From assembly GCA_949118805.1 (NCBI GenBank), contig CASAUJ010000001.1, forward strand, positions 2,558 through 66,557: DNA of 64,000 nt, in the 5' to 3' direction. A program made the position numbers and the translations under genes. The DNA is from an uncultured Clostridia bacterium. Its GTDB lineage: Bacteria > Bacillota > Clostridia > TANB77 > CAG-508. The notes under the pieces are model-generated. The model saw only the letters and a program-made list of their open reading frames with translations. It did no database searches and was not told the origin of the DNA. Positions 44,616-54,648 of this stretch are shown piece by piece; position 1 is the first letter of the stretch; the number at the start of each line of letters is the position of its first letter.

Positions 44616-46001
44616 ATGCCAAATATCGATACTATCAAAAAATATCAAAAAATATATATGCTTGGAATTGGTGGCGTTAGTATGAGTGGAATCGCAGCCA
44701 TTCTAAAAAATTGGGGATTTTCTGTTGCTGGTTCTGATTCTTCTGATTCTGAAAATGTCCAATCCTTAATTGAAAAAGGTATAAAAGTCACCATAGGACA
44801 TAACTTAGAAGAACTTTCCACTTCTGATTTAGTGGTTTATTCTGCCGCTATCCAAGATGATGACCCTGAAATTTTAGAAGCTCATCGTTTGCATATTCCT
44901 ACTATTGAAAGAGCAGATTTTTTAGGGGAATTAACTCGTTGTTATAAAGATACTATTTGTATTTCTGGTACCCATGGAAAAACCACTACTACTTCTATGG
45001 TTGCTCTTTGTTTTTTAGAAGCTTTAAAAGATCCTAGTATTCAAGTCGGTGCTTATCTAAAACCATTAAAAGGAAATTATAAAGTAGGAAATAGTGATCA
45101 TTTTATTATTGAAGCTTGTGAATATGTAGAAAGTTTCTTAAAATTTAGTCCTAAAGCAGAAATCATTTTAAACATTGATAATGATCATTTAGATTATTTC
45201 AAAACTTTCGAAAATATTAAAAATGCTTTTATTAAATATGTCAAACTCTTACCACAAGATGGTGTTTTAGTTTTAAATGCAGATGACCCTAATTGCTTGG
45301 ATTTAGCTTCTTATACCAATATTCTACCAATTACTTATGGAATCGAAAACAAAAAAGCTGATTATTTAGCTAAAAATATACACTTTGATAGGGATGGCTT
45401 TGCAGAATTTGATGTTTTTTATAAAAATGAATTTTTTGAAACTATAAAATTATCCATACCAGGAACTCACAATGTATTAAATGCTTTATCGTGTATTGCC
45501 TTATGTACCCATTATGGAATTGGAAAAGAAGCACTCAAAATTGCTTTATCAAATTTTACGGGTGCTCATAGAAGATTTGAATTTAAAGGAAAAATTGATC
45601 ATAAAGTTAGTGTTTATGATGATTATGGGCATCATCCTACTGAAATTTTAGCCACAGCCAAAGCTCTTTCTCATAAAAATTTTCATCAATCTTGGGTTGT
45701 TTTCCAACCACATACTTACAGTAGAACCAAAAACTTATTGGAAGAATTTGCTACTAGTTTATTAAATTTTGATCATATTATCATATTGGATATTTATGCG
45801 GCACGAGAAAAAAACACTCATAATGTCACTTCAAAAGATTTAGTCAACCAATTACTTAATATTGGAAAAAATGCAAATTATATTCCAGATTTTAAAGATT
45901 GTGTTTCCTTTTTAAAAAATCAGGTACAAGAAAATGATATTGTTATTACATTAGGAGCAGGTACTGTTACAGAAATTGGTCCTATGTTAATACAAGATTA
46001 A
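44616..46001 (+). CDS. murC: UDP-N-acetylmuramate-L-alanine ligase
   Basis: Adds L-alanine to UDP-MurNAc in peptidoglycan synthesis. 461 residues. The N-terminal Rossmann motif is YMLGIGGVSMSGIAAIL. The ATP loop is CISGTHGKTTTTSMVAL near residue 115. The Mur ligase centre is IIEACEYVESFLKF and NIDNDHLDYF. VYDDYGHHPTEILAT near 340 and the C-terminal VFQPHTYSRTKNLLEEF are conserved. AAGGAGTG precedes ATG. It contains no in-frame CGG. Confidence 0.96.
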   Translation: MPNIDTIKKYQKIYMLGIGGVSMSGIAAILKNWGFSVAGSDSSDSENVQSLIEKGIKVTIGHNLEELSTSDLVVYSAAIQDDDPEILEAHRLHIPTIERADFLGELTRCYKDTICISGTHGKTTTTSMVALCFLEALKDPSIQVGAYLKPLKGNYKVGNSDHFIIEACEYVESFLKFSPKAEIILNIDNDHLDYFKTFENIKNAFIKYVKLLPQDGVLVLNADDPNCLDLASYTNILPITYGIENKKADYLAKNIHFDRDGFAEFDVFYKNEFFETIKLSIPGTHNVLNALSCIALCTHYGIGKEALKIALSNFTGAHRRFEFKGKIDHKVSVYDDYGHHPTEILATAKALSHKNFHQSWVVFQPHTYSRTKNLLEEFATSLLNFDHIIILDIYAAREKNTHNVTSKDLVNQLLNIGKNANYIPDFKDCVSFLKNQVQENDIVITLGAGTVTEIGPMLIQD

Positions 46002-46013
46002 TCTAAAAAATAA

Positions 46014-46033
46014 AAAGTAGCATATGCTACTTT
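46014..46033. terminator. Bidirectional terminator between murC and spoIVB
   Basis: A perfect 20-bp palindrome with AAAGTAGCA arms, flanked by A-run and T-run on both sides. Confidence 0.75.
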
Positions 46034-46052
46034 ATTTTTTGCTTGCTGAAAT

Positions 46053-47291
46053 TTAAAGAATCTCCTTCGATTGTTTTATCATAATATCTCCAAAAACAGC
46101 ATATCCTTCTTGTGGATTATTTACCAAAACATGAGTAACAGCTCCTACAAACTTACCATTTTGGATTACAGGTGAACCAGACATACCTTGTATAATTCCT
46201 CCCGTTTTTTCTAATAGTCTTTTATCTGTGACTTTTATTTGCATACTTTTATTATCATAATTATTTTCTTTATATATTTTCTGAATTTCAATTTCATACT
46301 CTTCTACCTTCTGATTATCTAAACTACATAATATCGTAGCTTTTCCTAACTGTATTTCCTCTCTTAAGGCTACTTCCATTTCTTTTGACCAATCCATGTC
46401 TAAACTAGTTAAATTTTCAACCGTTCCATAAATTCCAAATTTACTATTTTTATAAATTTTTCCTATATTTTTCTGATTTTCAACTGTTCCTTGTATTTTT
46501 CCTGGTGCTCCACTTTCTCCTTTGGTAATATTCAATACTCTTGTTGTCACAAATTCGCCTGAAGCAATATGAATTAATTCCTCTGTATCAATATCTGTTA
46601 TCCCATGACCTAATGCTCCAAATGTTTTACTTGTTGGCTCATAAAAAGTTACGGTTCCAACACCTGCTGCACTATCTCTTACCCATAACCCTAACTTATA
46701 TTCATTGTTACTAGTTTTCACTGGTTCGATACTACATTCTTTTACTTCTTCCTCTTGGATATATTTTATTTTTACTGGTTGTCCTTGTGCCTCTTTCACA
46801 TTTTGCATCAAATCTTTGGTGGAAGTAATTTCTTTGTTATTAACTTGTGTAATGGTATCTCCTTCTTTAATTCCTGTTTTCTCATATGGTTTGTATTTCT
46901 TATGGTCCATTCCTTCTATCTCAGACATACCTACTACTAAAACTCCATTTGTATATAATTTTACACCTGCTATTTTTCCTACTGGTATTACTTTTGTTCT
47001 AGGAAGAACATCGACTTTGACATCTTTCAATTTTATGTGATCAAACAAACTTACTTGCCAAGTTGTATTTCCAGATTTTTCACTTACTGCTTTTGTTTGA
47101 TCTTTTGCTACTGTTTCCATGGTTCCCCAATCTGCTTTTATTTCCATTCCTAATAATGTTTTTAAGTGAATGTTTTCTCCTTCAAAAATCACCAAATGAT
47201 TTGGAATACTTTCAATAGCTAATGTATAAGCATAAATTATCATCAAAAAAAATACTAATAATAGCTTGGTTATCTTTTTTGTTTTTTTCAT
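46053..47291 (-). CDS. spoIVB: SpoIVB serine peptidase
   Basis: Sporulation signalling protease (family S55) that activates the sigma-K pathway across the inter-membrane space. 412 residues. An N-terminal TM or signal helix at about 8-26 precedes a PDZ domain (about 105-200, KPYEKTGIKEGDTITQVNNK). The peptidase domain has the catalytic His in TFGALGHGITDID and the Ser in IQGMSGSPVIQNGKFVGAV near residue 375. Its presence supports true endospore formation. Confidence 0.95.
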   Translation of the reverse strand: MKKTKKITKLLLVFFLMIIYAYTLAIESIPNHLVIFEGENIHLKTLLGMEIKADWGTMETVAKDQTKAVSEKSGNTTWQVSLFDHIKLKDVKVDVLPRTKVIPVGKIAGVKLYTNGVLVVGMSEIEGMDHKKYKPYEKTGIKEGDTITQVNNKEITSTKDLMQNVKEAQGQPVKIKYIQEEEVKECSIEPVKTSNNEYKLGLWVRDSAAGVGTVTFYEPTSKTFGALGHGITDIDTEELIHIASGEFVTTRVLNITKGESGAPGKIQGTVENQKNIGKIYKNSKFGIYGTVENLTSLDMDWSKEMEVALREEIQLGKATILCSLDNQKVEEYEIEIQKIYKENNYDNKSMQIKVTDKRLLEKTGGIIQGMSGSPVIQNGKFVGAVTHVLVNNPQEGYAVFGDIMIKQSKEIL

Positions 47292-47340
47292 AAAAAACTC
47301 CTTACCTTTTTTGCTATTATTAGTATAAACTTTTCAAAAA

Positions 47341-47371
47341 TTTTTATACAATTTTTAAAATTGTATAAAAA
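47341..47371 (-). terminator. AT-rich hairpin at the end of the Tad-like cluster
   Basis: TTTTTATACAA (47341-47351) pairs with TTGTATAAAAA (47361-47371). It lies directly behind the stop at 47372 and is followed on the minus strand by a short U-run. Confidence 0.6.
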
Positions 47372-49069
47372 TTATGTACTTACTCCAAATTTTGCTTTTA
47401 ATTTTTCAGGATCATGATTGGTTTTATACATACCATATCGCTCTCTTCCTAATGCTGTAAAATAGCTTTGTGCTAATTTCCCCCCTTTTTCTTGCATATA
47501 TTGATACAAATTATTAGATTCATTTACATTCGTTTGTGTTACAATACTTGTATAACAACCTAACTCTGTCTTAGGAAAGAAATAGTGCTTGGTATCATTC
47601 CTCATTACTGATTTTCTTTCAAAATCAATATTCAATATTCCTTCTTTAATATCATTATTTCCTACTAAATCATTGTCACTTGCTCGATGATATTGTCCAT
47701 CCTTTGTTATCATATAAATAGAATCTTCACTTACTACTTCTCCATTCTTGTTATTGTTAACAATTGCATATCCATTGTATATTTTTCCACCTATATTAAG
47801 TCCTTGTAAAAAGCTAATAATGGAAACATTATTTACAATTTTATCCCATTCATCTTCTTTCAATTTTGGCATTTGAAAATTAGCTGTTACCCCTGAATAA
47901 TTATTATAATTGGCAATAGCAATGGATAGATTCTTTTCAATGGCATAACGAATTACATCTAATCTTTGTTGATTAAAATTAGAATCTGGATCCTCTAAAC
48001 TTTTATTTTGATGATCAAATATTAAATAAGGTGTTCTTCCAAAAGAATTTAAAGTTTTATTTCCTTTTTCATCTACTGCATCATTTGAACTTAATCCACT
48101 TAAATTATAACCATCTTGTTTTACTTCTCCATTGCTATTGGTATAAGTTTGTTTTAACATTCTTTGTGTAAAATCATAAGCTTCTTTATAATATTCAATA
48201 GCTGGTGTTGTGGTAGGATTAAACTGTTCTTGTTTATACTTTTCTCCTCCTAGCAAAGAGAACCAGGATCCATCTGTATCTTGATAATATTTTACTCCAT
48301 TTAATTTAATATATCGGTGAGATTGAATGCGATTGGTAGTTGGATGATATATATTTTCTTCTACTTGGTCATTTTCATTAATTCGGATTCCACGATATTT
48401 TACTTCATTTCCATTTATCGTAATGTTATCTAATAAATACCCATGGTCCAATACCCATTGTCCATTCACTTTCCCTTGAATGGTAATATAGTTATCTAAG
48501 GAATAAGTAATTACAAAATCATGATTAACTCCTAACTGATAGCGACAACTATAATAAATATAAGGTTTTAACCCTGACAATTTTTCTCCTTGTTTATAAG
48601 TTGCCTCTGGATTTCCTTGATGTAAAATTTCGGCATCGCTTTTTAAGGTTGTTTCTCCTGTTTGTTCATTTATAATTACTTCATTTTCATTGGTATCATC
48701 TAATGTATTCGTATAAGGGGAATAAATATAATAGCCATCATACATGGTATAAACTAATGCTGGTACATAATCTGATAAGATATTTTGATTATATCCTGAC
48801 ATATTAAAATGACTGGCTACTGAATTAAAAAAAGTATTAGCCGAAGCTTCAATATCACGCAATTTAGAATTGGATAAGTCAGAAGTATCATTATTAATAG
48901 TATTTAATTGAAATGCTTTTAAAGCATCTGCTGTTGCACTGCTTAATTTAGAATCATATAAAATTTGTAATCCTAATGTCTTTGTTTGATTTCTTGTATA
49001 ATTACTTAATATTACTGAAATTGGTAATATGATAATAATAAATATAATCGCTAAATTTTCTATTTTCAT
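47372..49069 (-). CDS. Large secreted/anchored protein of the Tad-like cluster
   Basis: 565 residues. One N-terminal hydrophobic helix (about 7-25, AIIFIIIILPISVILSNYTR) precedes a long extracellular-looking domain rich in Tyr/Asn/Thr (VYTMYDGYYIYSPYTNTLDD). No known domain is recognised. It is the last gene of the cluster and far larger than the pseudopilins, so it could be a tip adhesin or a TadE/G-like protein. ATG 49069 is preferred to 49075 because AAAGGA is then 9 nt away. Confidence 0.75.
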   Translation of the reverse strand: MKIENLAIIFIIIILPISVILSNYTRNQTKTLGLQILYDSKLSSATADALKAFQLNTINNDTSDLSNSKLRDIEASANTFFNSVASHFNMSGYNQNILSDYVPALVYTMYDGYYIYSPYTNTLDDTNENEVIINEQTGETTLKSDAEILHQGNPEATYKQGEKLSGLKPYIYYSCRYQLGVNHDFVITYSLDNYITIQGKVNGQWVLDHGYLLDNITINGNEVKYRGIRINENDQVEENIYHPTTNRIQSHRYIKLNGVKYYQDTDGSWFSLLGGEKYKQEQFNPTTTPAIEYYKEAYDFTQRMLKQTYTNSNGEVKQDGYNLSGLSSNDAVDEKGNKTLNSFGRTPYLIFDHQNKSLEDPDSNFNQQRLDVIRYAIEKNLSIAIANYNNYSGVTANFQMPKLKEDEWDKIVNNVSIISFLQGLNIGGKIYNGYAIVNNNKNGEVVSEDSIYMITKDGQYHRASDNDLVGNNDIKEGILNIDFERKSVMRNDTKHYFFPKTELGCYTSIVTQTNVNESNNLYQYMQEKGGKLAQSYFTALGRERYGMYKTNHDPEKLKAKFGVST

Positions 49070-49135
49070 GGTCATCTTTCCTTTGTATTATTAAATAAGC
49101 TTGTAATGAAATTATTACAAGCCATTTTTTCTATT

Positions 49136-49660
49136 TTACTTTCCTGTTCCATTTGCTGTAACCATAACCGTTTGGTCTCCACCTAATACATAAGTATCGT
49201 CTCCTACTACTGTATAAAAGAAATTCTTTAATTGTTGTGATAATGTCATATTAGTATTTTTTGCATTAACAGAAAATATATCTCCTTCTTTTAAAGCTAA
49301 TGCTTTTCCAGATTTTATACTATCTAAAATTTGTACCGTGTACATAGAATAATATACATTCTCTCCTATTTTCGTAGTCTGAGCAATGGTTGTCTTTTTC
49401 CCTGGATTTTCATCTAGTACTTTTACCTCCATTTCAATCTCAAAACTATTTCCAGTAGCAGAAATGGTTTCTAAAAGTTTGTCATATTTCTCCATTGATA
49501 TAATTCCTGTTTTTCCCACATCATCTGCAAATTTTGCTATTTCTGCTTGGACAGCTGTTTGTACCACATCGTCTGTTCGATCAGCCATTGTCATGAGTGG
49601 AAATACAAACATTAAAACAGCTGCTAATCCAATTGCAATTATAGTTGATAATGTATCCAT
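49136..49660 (-). CDS. Pseudopilin-like protein of the Tad-like cluster
   Basis: 174 residues. An N-terminal hydrophobic helix (about 5-25, TIIAIGLAAVLMFVFPLMTM) is followed by ADRTDDVVQTAVQAEIAKFA, an amphipathic helix as in TadE-like pseudopilins. The C-terminal half is polar and beta-rich. No TadE family motif can be named with certainty. Good AGGAGGAA site. It sits between two other secreted proteins of the cluster. Confidence 0.75.
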   Translation of the reverse strand: MDTLSTIIAIGLAAVLMFVFPLMTMADRTDDVVQTAVQAEIAKFADDVGKTGIISMEKYDKLLETISATGNSFEIEMEVKVLDENPGKKTTIAQTTKIGENVYYSMYTVQILDSIKSGKALALKEGDIFSVNAKNTNMTLSQQLKNFFYTVVGDDTYVLGGDQTVMVTANGTGK

Positions 49661-49698
49661 ATTCCTTCCTCCTTTATTCTATCTTTCTTAATAAGAAT

Positions 49699-50304
49699 CT
49701 ATGTATCACTATAAGTAATGACTCTTTTTTTCATTTTATTGGCATCTGGTGAACCAGATGTAGGTTGTATTTCTTCTTGATAATAGACTCCTAATTTTTC
49801 TACAAATGTGTATTTATTCCTTACTATTATATCATAAATTCCTTCATTATTCAACATGATTCCCGAATTTGTTAAAAATTTTGTTTTTGTTTCTTGACTT
49901 GGTCCATATAAAATAGCTTCAATAAATTCTTCTCGATCTGCATTACTTCCCAACACTTCTTGTTCCAAATCAATGGAAAAAACCGGAATAAAATTACCAC
50001 TTTTTACTCTTTTTTGATAAAGTCCTTTATTTCTTTCTAATAATTTTTGAGAATCAAATACAATTTTGTAATTTTCGCGATAGGCTTTATAGATGGAAGG
50101 AATCATTGTCTCAATCCCTACATTTCTTTGTGTGGTACCATTATCTTCAACATAAGTATAATCATATTCTCTATCCTGATAATCTAATACAATTTGTGCG
50201 GTTTGTCTAGCTTCACCAAAGGCGTTGATACTAATGGATAAAGCAATCACAAATAACAAAACAGAACCTGCCATTTTTAAAGCATCTGCTACATGTTCTT
50301 CCAT
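49699..50304 (-). CDS. Pseudopilin-like protein, MEEHVADALKM type
   Basis: 201 residues. MEEHVADALKMAGSVLLFVI then ALSISINAF is a diverged form of the MENASKAL helix shared by three following genes. The body includes QDREYDYTYVEDNGTTQRNV and two beta-rich segments ending MKKRVITYSDT. AAGGAG lies 9 nt before ATG. Role inferred from position: minor pilin or secretion substrate. Confidence 0.75.
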   Translation of the reverse strand: MEEHVADALKMAGSVLLFVIALSISINAFGEARQTAQIVLDYQDREYDYTYVEDNGTTQRNVGIETMIPSIYKAYRENYKIVFDSQKLLERNKGLYQKRVKSGNFIPVFSIDLEQEVLGSNADREEFIEAILYGPSQETKTKFLTNSGIMLNNEGIYDIIVRNKYTFVEKLGVYYQEEIQPTSGSPDANKMKKRVITYSDT

Positions 50305-50328
50305 GGTATCACACTCCTTTTCCTTCCG

Positions 50329-50751
50329 CTATTGTTCTACTATATTATCTACTGTAATTTTATGTACTAAAGAATTTTCATAACTAAAAGTAACTTTATA
50401 AAAAGTTCCAGAAGCTACTCTTTTTATGGATCCTGTTGTATTATTAGGATTAATAGCAATACCAGCTGTTCCATCTACTGTAATTCCTTTTGTTTTAGTA
50501 TCTCCATTATCTTTCGCACTTTGATTGTTAGAAGCTACTGCTTGTATTAAAGCATTTACCTGACTTCCTCTTACACTCTCCCCTTGATAAGGAATAAATT
50601 TGTTGTTAAATGCCATAATTTCTTGTTCACTCATATTAACAGAATTAATGGTATCTTGTGCTTGGGTAAATATAATAATTCCTAATGAAATAATTAAAAT
50701 AGATAATAAGATAGCTCCCGCTATAATTAATGCTTTTGATGCGTTTTCCAT
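50329..50751 (-). CDS. MENASKAL-type pseudopilin
   Basis: 140 residues. The N-terminal helix MENASKALIIAGAILLSILI followed by SLGIIIFTQAQDTINS is shared with the proteins at 51284 and 51864. FNNKFIPYQGESVRGSQVNA then ALIQAV is also shared (FNNQF...VRGNEVLSLMN). The short C-terminal beta region ends KITVDNIVEQ. No pilin peptidase site of the Gly-Phe-Thr-Leu-Glu kind is seen. Confidence 0.78.
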   Translation of the reverse strand: MENASKALIIAGAILLSILIISLGIIIFTQAQDTINSVNMSEQEIMAFNNKFIPYQGESVRGSQVNALIQAVASNNQSAKDNGDTKTKGITVDGTAGIAINPNNTTGSIKRVASGTFYKVTFSYENSLVHKITVDNIVEQ

Positions 50752-50825
50752 GTTTCTTTTCCTCCTAAAAACTTTACTTTTATTTTTTCACTAATATTTT
50801 ATATTAGTAACATTAATAACTTTAT

Positions 50826-51257
50826 TTACTCTGTTATTTGTTCAAATAACAGATACTTAACTTTATTGGTGGCAGTATGATACTGTATTTCTACACACTT
50901 AAACTTTATTTCGCTGTAATAGTGTATGAATTTATCAATTCCACCATCATAAATGGTTTCCATTGGGTAACTTTTCTCATTGTCCAACATCTTGATCTTG
51001 ATCTCAATGGAGTTCAAATCATTATTTAGATATCTTCCTTTTTCATTTTTTAGTACTTCATTTCTTTCGTTATTATCTACTGCCTTATTCAAAATGGTTA
51101 CCAATTCTGTTCCATAAATTTCTTGCTGATAAAATGTTGAAAAGTGTTTGTTTTCTTTCTCTGCTTCATAATGCATTATTCTCCCATTCAAATATAGATA
51201 CGAAATTCCTGCTATGATAATAATTCCTATTAAAAAGAAGATTGCTAATTTTTTCAT
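50826..51257 (-). CDS. Single-TM protein of the Tad-like cluster
   Basis: 143 residues. The N-terminal helix KKLAIFFLIGIIIIAGISYL leads to an extracellular domain with FSTFYQQEIYGTELVTILNK and AVDNNERNEVL. That part resembles the VNALIQAV/VLSLMNRVVD segment of the neighbouring pseudopilins, so it is probably a diverged relative with a different signal helix. It lies 3 bp behind the pseudopilin gene at 51284 as revised. Function unknown. Confidence 0.75.
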   Translation of the reverse strand: MKKLAIFFLIGIIIIAGISYLYLNGRIMHYEAEKENKHFSTFYQQEIYGTELVTILNKAVDNNERNEVLKNEKGRYLNNDLNSIEIKIKMLDNEKSYPMETIYDGGIDKFIHYYSEIKFKCVEIQYHTATNKVKYLLFEQITE

Positions 51258-51283
51258 TTTTTATCCTTTTTCTTTTTCAAAAT

Positions 51284-51836
51284 TTAATTGTTTTTCTTTG
51301 AAAATGTTACCAAACAAACCCTTCCGTGTAATTGGACTAATCTTTACATCACATTGATATTCTGTCAAGGCTTTGTAATTTGTCCCATTTTCATCTATTT
51401 TATTCTGCATTTGTGCTAAGTCTAACTGAATCAATTCATTGTAATAATTGGTTATATTTTTTGTATTTTCTCCATATCCCTTTTCAATAGTTCCTGTATA
51501 ACCTGTTAATGAATGGTTTACAAATCTTACTGAAATATAACTATCTTTTACTTCATCGACATTGGGTATCGTATTTCTTTTGGGATATTCGTAGTAAATA
51601 TTGGTTTCTGTTGCCAAATTAGCAATGGAAACTACATCATAAATAGTAATTCCTTCTTTTCCCACTAAACTGGTAAATTGACTATTAAATTGATCCACTT
51701 GTTTTTGTGCATTTTCTCTATGCAGTTCTGCTGAAGTGCCAGCAAAGGAAGCAAATAAATACACAGCCAATGACAGAATCAATAATCCTATTAAAACACC
51801 TGCTGCCATCACTAATGCTTTGGATGCATTTTCCAT
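51284..51836 (-). CDS. MENASKAL-type pseudopilin, C-terminus revised by a +1 shift at CGG
   Basis: Begins MENASKALVMAAGVLIGLLI. At codon 171 the zero frame reads CGG (51326-51324) and goes on 20 more codons to a stop at 51261 (191 residues). Skipping one base instead gives ISPITGRVCLVTFSKKNN and a stop at 51284 (183 residues). The shifted end parallels the neighbour's KTGRISEMKLICTN, so I prefer it. This is the only site where both frames are open, and so it is a clean test. Middle region: FNSQFTSLVGKEGITIYDVV. Member of the pseudopilin set. Confidence 0.72.
51324..51326 (-). other. CGG +1 frameshift site 4 (pseudopilin; both frames open)
   Basis: ATT-ACA-CGG-A. The shifted frame ends TGRVCLVTF and resembles the paralogue end; the unshifted frame ends in a Lys-rich tail. 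Confidence 0.65.
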
Positions 51837-51863
51837 CTTCTTCCCTCACTCCTTCTTCATTCT

Positions 51864-52532
51864 TTAGTCTAATCGGTTTGTACATATCAATTTCATTTCT
51901 GAAATTCTTCCTGTTTTTTCGTCATATTTTGTTGCTGACTCGTCACAATCAAAATATAGCCTTTTAAATTGCGAATATTGATAATATAATGCAGTATCTT
52001 TTTTTACTCGGTCATATCCACCATAATTAGCTACATCTTTTTGCAAAATTTCTTTTGCTTGTTCTTGTGAATCCATTACTTTTGTAATATTACTACATAA
52101 AGTAGATATTTTATTTAATTGGTATTTACTTTCTAATTCTTTTACTTTTCTTAATAAGTTGTTAATATTATCTTGTGTATATTGTGTTTCAATTAATTTC
52201 TCATCGTTGTTGTCATATTTTAATTTCTCTACTTGAATCCCTGTAATAGTAAGTTTTATTTTCTGATATTTCTCTTGGCTATTTTCTGCTTTTCTAGTAT
52301 TATAATCTACCACTCGATTCATTAAAGATAAAACTTCATTTCCTCTTACTTTATTTCTTAAATAAGTAGTAAACTGATTATTAAATTCAATCATTTGTAC
52401 TTCTTTCTCGTTTTGCTCTCCTACCTTTTGATAATCTGATAACTGATTAAACATTAATAATAGTGCTCCAATTACCAAAAGAGAAATTAAAACTCCTCCT
52501 GCTATGGCTAAAGCTTTTGATGCATTCTCCAT
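51864..52532 (-). CDS. MENASKAL-type pseudopilin
   Basis: 222 residues, largest of the set. MENASKALAIAGGVLISLLV then IGALLLMFNQ is the helix. FNNQFTTYLRNKVRGNEVLS then LMNRVVDYNTRK is shared with the others. A helical middle follows, and the end is DEKTGRISEMKLICTNRLD. It is the first pseudopilin behind the membrane-platform gene, 20 bp away. Confidence 0.8.
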   Translation of the reverse strand: MENASKALAIAGGVLISLLVIGALLLMFNQLSDYQKVGEQNEKEVQMIEFNNQFTTYLRNKVRGNEVLSLMNRVVDYNTRKAENSQEKYQKIKLTITGIQVEKLKYDNNDEKLIETQYTQDNINNLLRKVKELESKYQLNKISTLCSNITKVMDSQEQAKEILQKDVANYGGYDRVKKDTALYYQYSQFKRLYFDCDESATKYDEKTGRISEMKLICTNRLD

Positions 52533-52552
52533 TTAGCATTCCTCCTTCCCCT

Positions 52553-54628
52553 CTACTTGGTTGCTGTTAATGAGCTAAAGGATGATGACATACTTGTTAA
52601 ACCAATAAATACTAATGGAACAATTAGATATCCTACAAACATACATACCATTGGTGCAAAACCAATTGCTTTTCCAATCATTCCTTTTCGTTTAATTAAT
52701 CTTTCATTTGATTCTTTTCGTTTTTCTTGGTAATACTCTCTTTCTGAATCTAATTCATCAAAAGCATCTGTAATTGGTATTTTTTCAACTGCTGCTTGTA
52801 AACTCTCAATAATTCGAATAAATTGGATAAAACTAACTTCTTCTTTCATGGCTTCTAATGCTTCCCATGCACCAGCTTCATAATTGTTTACACATTTGGT
52901 AATAGGTGCTTTAAAAATATTCGAATATCTTTCTAACCATTCTAAAATGATTTCAACATTTACTCTTTCTATTCTCATCAACATTAGGATAATGGTTTGA
53001 AATTGCATAATTTCGTCTTCCATCTCTAATTGTCTCATCTTTACTTGGAAAATCAATAACCAAATTGGTGCCATATATGCAATTACTGCAAAAACTAATG
53101 CTAATAACAATTCAAACCATTGCATATATTCACTATTAATAATTGCTAATTTTCCTTCTATTCTTTCAACTGCCTTATTAATATCTGCTTCTTCTGCTTC
53201 TTTATAATATTTTAGCCTTTGCACAGCCATCTTTATCTGTATTGTTGTTGTATTTGGTTTCCCTCTAAATTGATCTAATACGATATTGTCTTGCTCTGTA
53301 ATCTCCATTGCTTTTTTCTCATCTTTTGCAGATAGATTTCCAAAAATATCATAATCTGTTGTTGGCTCTGTATAAATATAATTCACTGCAATTACATGTA
53401 ATTGTGAAAAGATAATGATGGAAGCAATACAAGTTATAATTGCCATTGCAATTCGATTAATATATAACCATTCCATTTTCAAATGAGATGCTGCATCTTT
53501 TAAATATTGTTGTACTTTTCTATATTCTTTGGAACCAACTTTAGGAATAAATAAATCCACTATTTTCTTTATCATTTTTTTCTTATATAATTTTTGTTGC
53601 CATGGATTTTCTGTATTTTTTACGTTGATCCCAGTAGAGCCATTATCTTTTAGTTTTCTAACTAATACATAAGATGCAAAAGTTAGAATTAGAATTAAAA
53701 TTTGTACAATCATTCCAGCTTTCCCATTATACCAACTCGCTGTGAAGCTAAAATTTCCAATTGCCCAATTTTTTAGTGGTTCTAATAGTAACACTGGTGC
53801 AATTGAAATAACAGATAAACTTTGAAAAACATAGTTTAATTTATCTCTTTTTAAGATTTCTAATTGCATTTCCTGTGTAATATTATTTACATTTTTTAAA
53901 TACAGGGAAGCTCCATTTACTTTTCGATCTCCAAATTCTTTCGTTAAGTAAGAAATTCCTGCAAATTCTTTTAAAAAGCTATTGGGTGCAATATCATAAT
54001 ATTTTTCTAATTCTGTTTCTGGATCATTTGATATTAGAATTTCATAAATTTTTTCTCCTTGTCTAGAAACACTCATTTCATCATCTTGTGAAACTTGATA
54101 AATAGCTTCTTCTACCATATTAAATTCATGATAAGCATGTCTAATTTCTGAAAAAAAGTCGATTTGTTCTTTTAAAATTTTATTGTCTATTTTATCTACT
54201 GAACCATCAATTAATGTATCTACCATAAAAATTTCAAAAATTAATAAGATTGCCATCAAAAGAAAGTTCGATGAGGTTATCATAATGGTTACTATAAAAA
54301 TTGGCACAATAATAACAAGTGCTTTTGTTAATATCTTGGCAGTTCCTTTTCTTGTGTTATATTCATCATCTATATTAATAATTTCTAATCTTCTTCTTAT
54401 TTTCAAAGCATATCTTTTGATAAAAGGAATCTTGATATAAGTTAAATACAATTTTTGTAATAGTACTTCATTTGAAAATTTATTTTTCTTGGTTCCTTGT
54501 TGCAATTGCTGAATTCTTTTGTATTCTGATTTTTGCATCTTTTTGGACAAGATAAAATAAGCAATAACAATAATCACAAATAATGCAGCTGAGCCACCCA
54601 TCATATAGAATATTATGTTATTATTCAC
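52553..54628 (-). CDS. TadB/TadC-like membrane platform protein with two T2SSF-type halves
   Basis: 691 residues. A TM helix lies at 8-27, paired TMs at about 110-150, then 275-335, 385-410, 500-525 and 660-685. The first cytoplasmic segment (KEQIDFFSEIRHAYHEFNMV) and the second (EDEIMQFQTIILMLMRIERV) both look like type II secretion F domains. The protein would thus replace separate TadB and TadC by a fusion. It lies 20 bp behind the ATPase gene, as expected for the inner-membrane platform of a Tad or type IV pilus-like machine. Confidence 0.82.
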   Translation of the reverse strand: MNNNIIFYMMGGSAALFVIIVIAYFILSKKMQKSEYKRIQQLQQGTKKNKFSNEVLLQKLYLTYIKIPFIKRYALKIRRRLEIINIDDEYNTRKGTAKILTKALVIIVPIFIVTIMITSSNFLLMAILLIFEIFMVDTLIDGSVDKIDNKILKEQIDFFSEIRHAYHEFNMVEEAIYQVSQDDEMSVSRQGEKIYEILISNDPETELEKYYDIAPNSFLKEFAGISYLTKEFGDRKVNGASLYLKNVNNITQEMQLEILKRDKLNYVFQSLSVISIAPVLLLEPLKNWAIGNFSFTASWYNGKAGMIVQILILILTFASYVLVRKLKDNGSTGINVKNTENPWQQKLYKKKMIKKIVDLFIPKVGSKEYRKVQQYLKDAASHLKMEWLYINRIAMAIITCIASIIIFSQLHVIAVNYIYTEPTTDYDIFGNLSAKDEKKAMEITEQDNIVLDQFRGKPNTTTIQIKMAVQRLKYYKEAEEADINKAVERIEGKLAIINSEYMQWFELLLALVFAVIAYMAPIWLLIFQVKMRQLEMEDEIMQFQTIILMLMRIERVNVEIILEWLERYSNIFKAPITKCVNNYEAGAWEALEAMKEEVSFIQFIRIIESLQAAVEKIPITDAFDELDSEREYYQEKRKESNERLIKRKGMIGKAIGFAPMVCMFVGYLIVPLVFIGLTSMSSSFSSLTATK

Positions 54629-54648
54629 TTGTTACTCACCTCTTTCTT

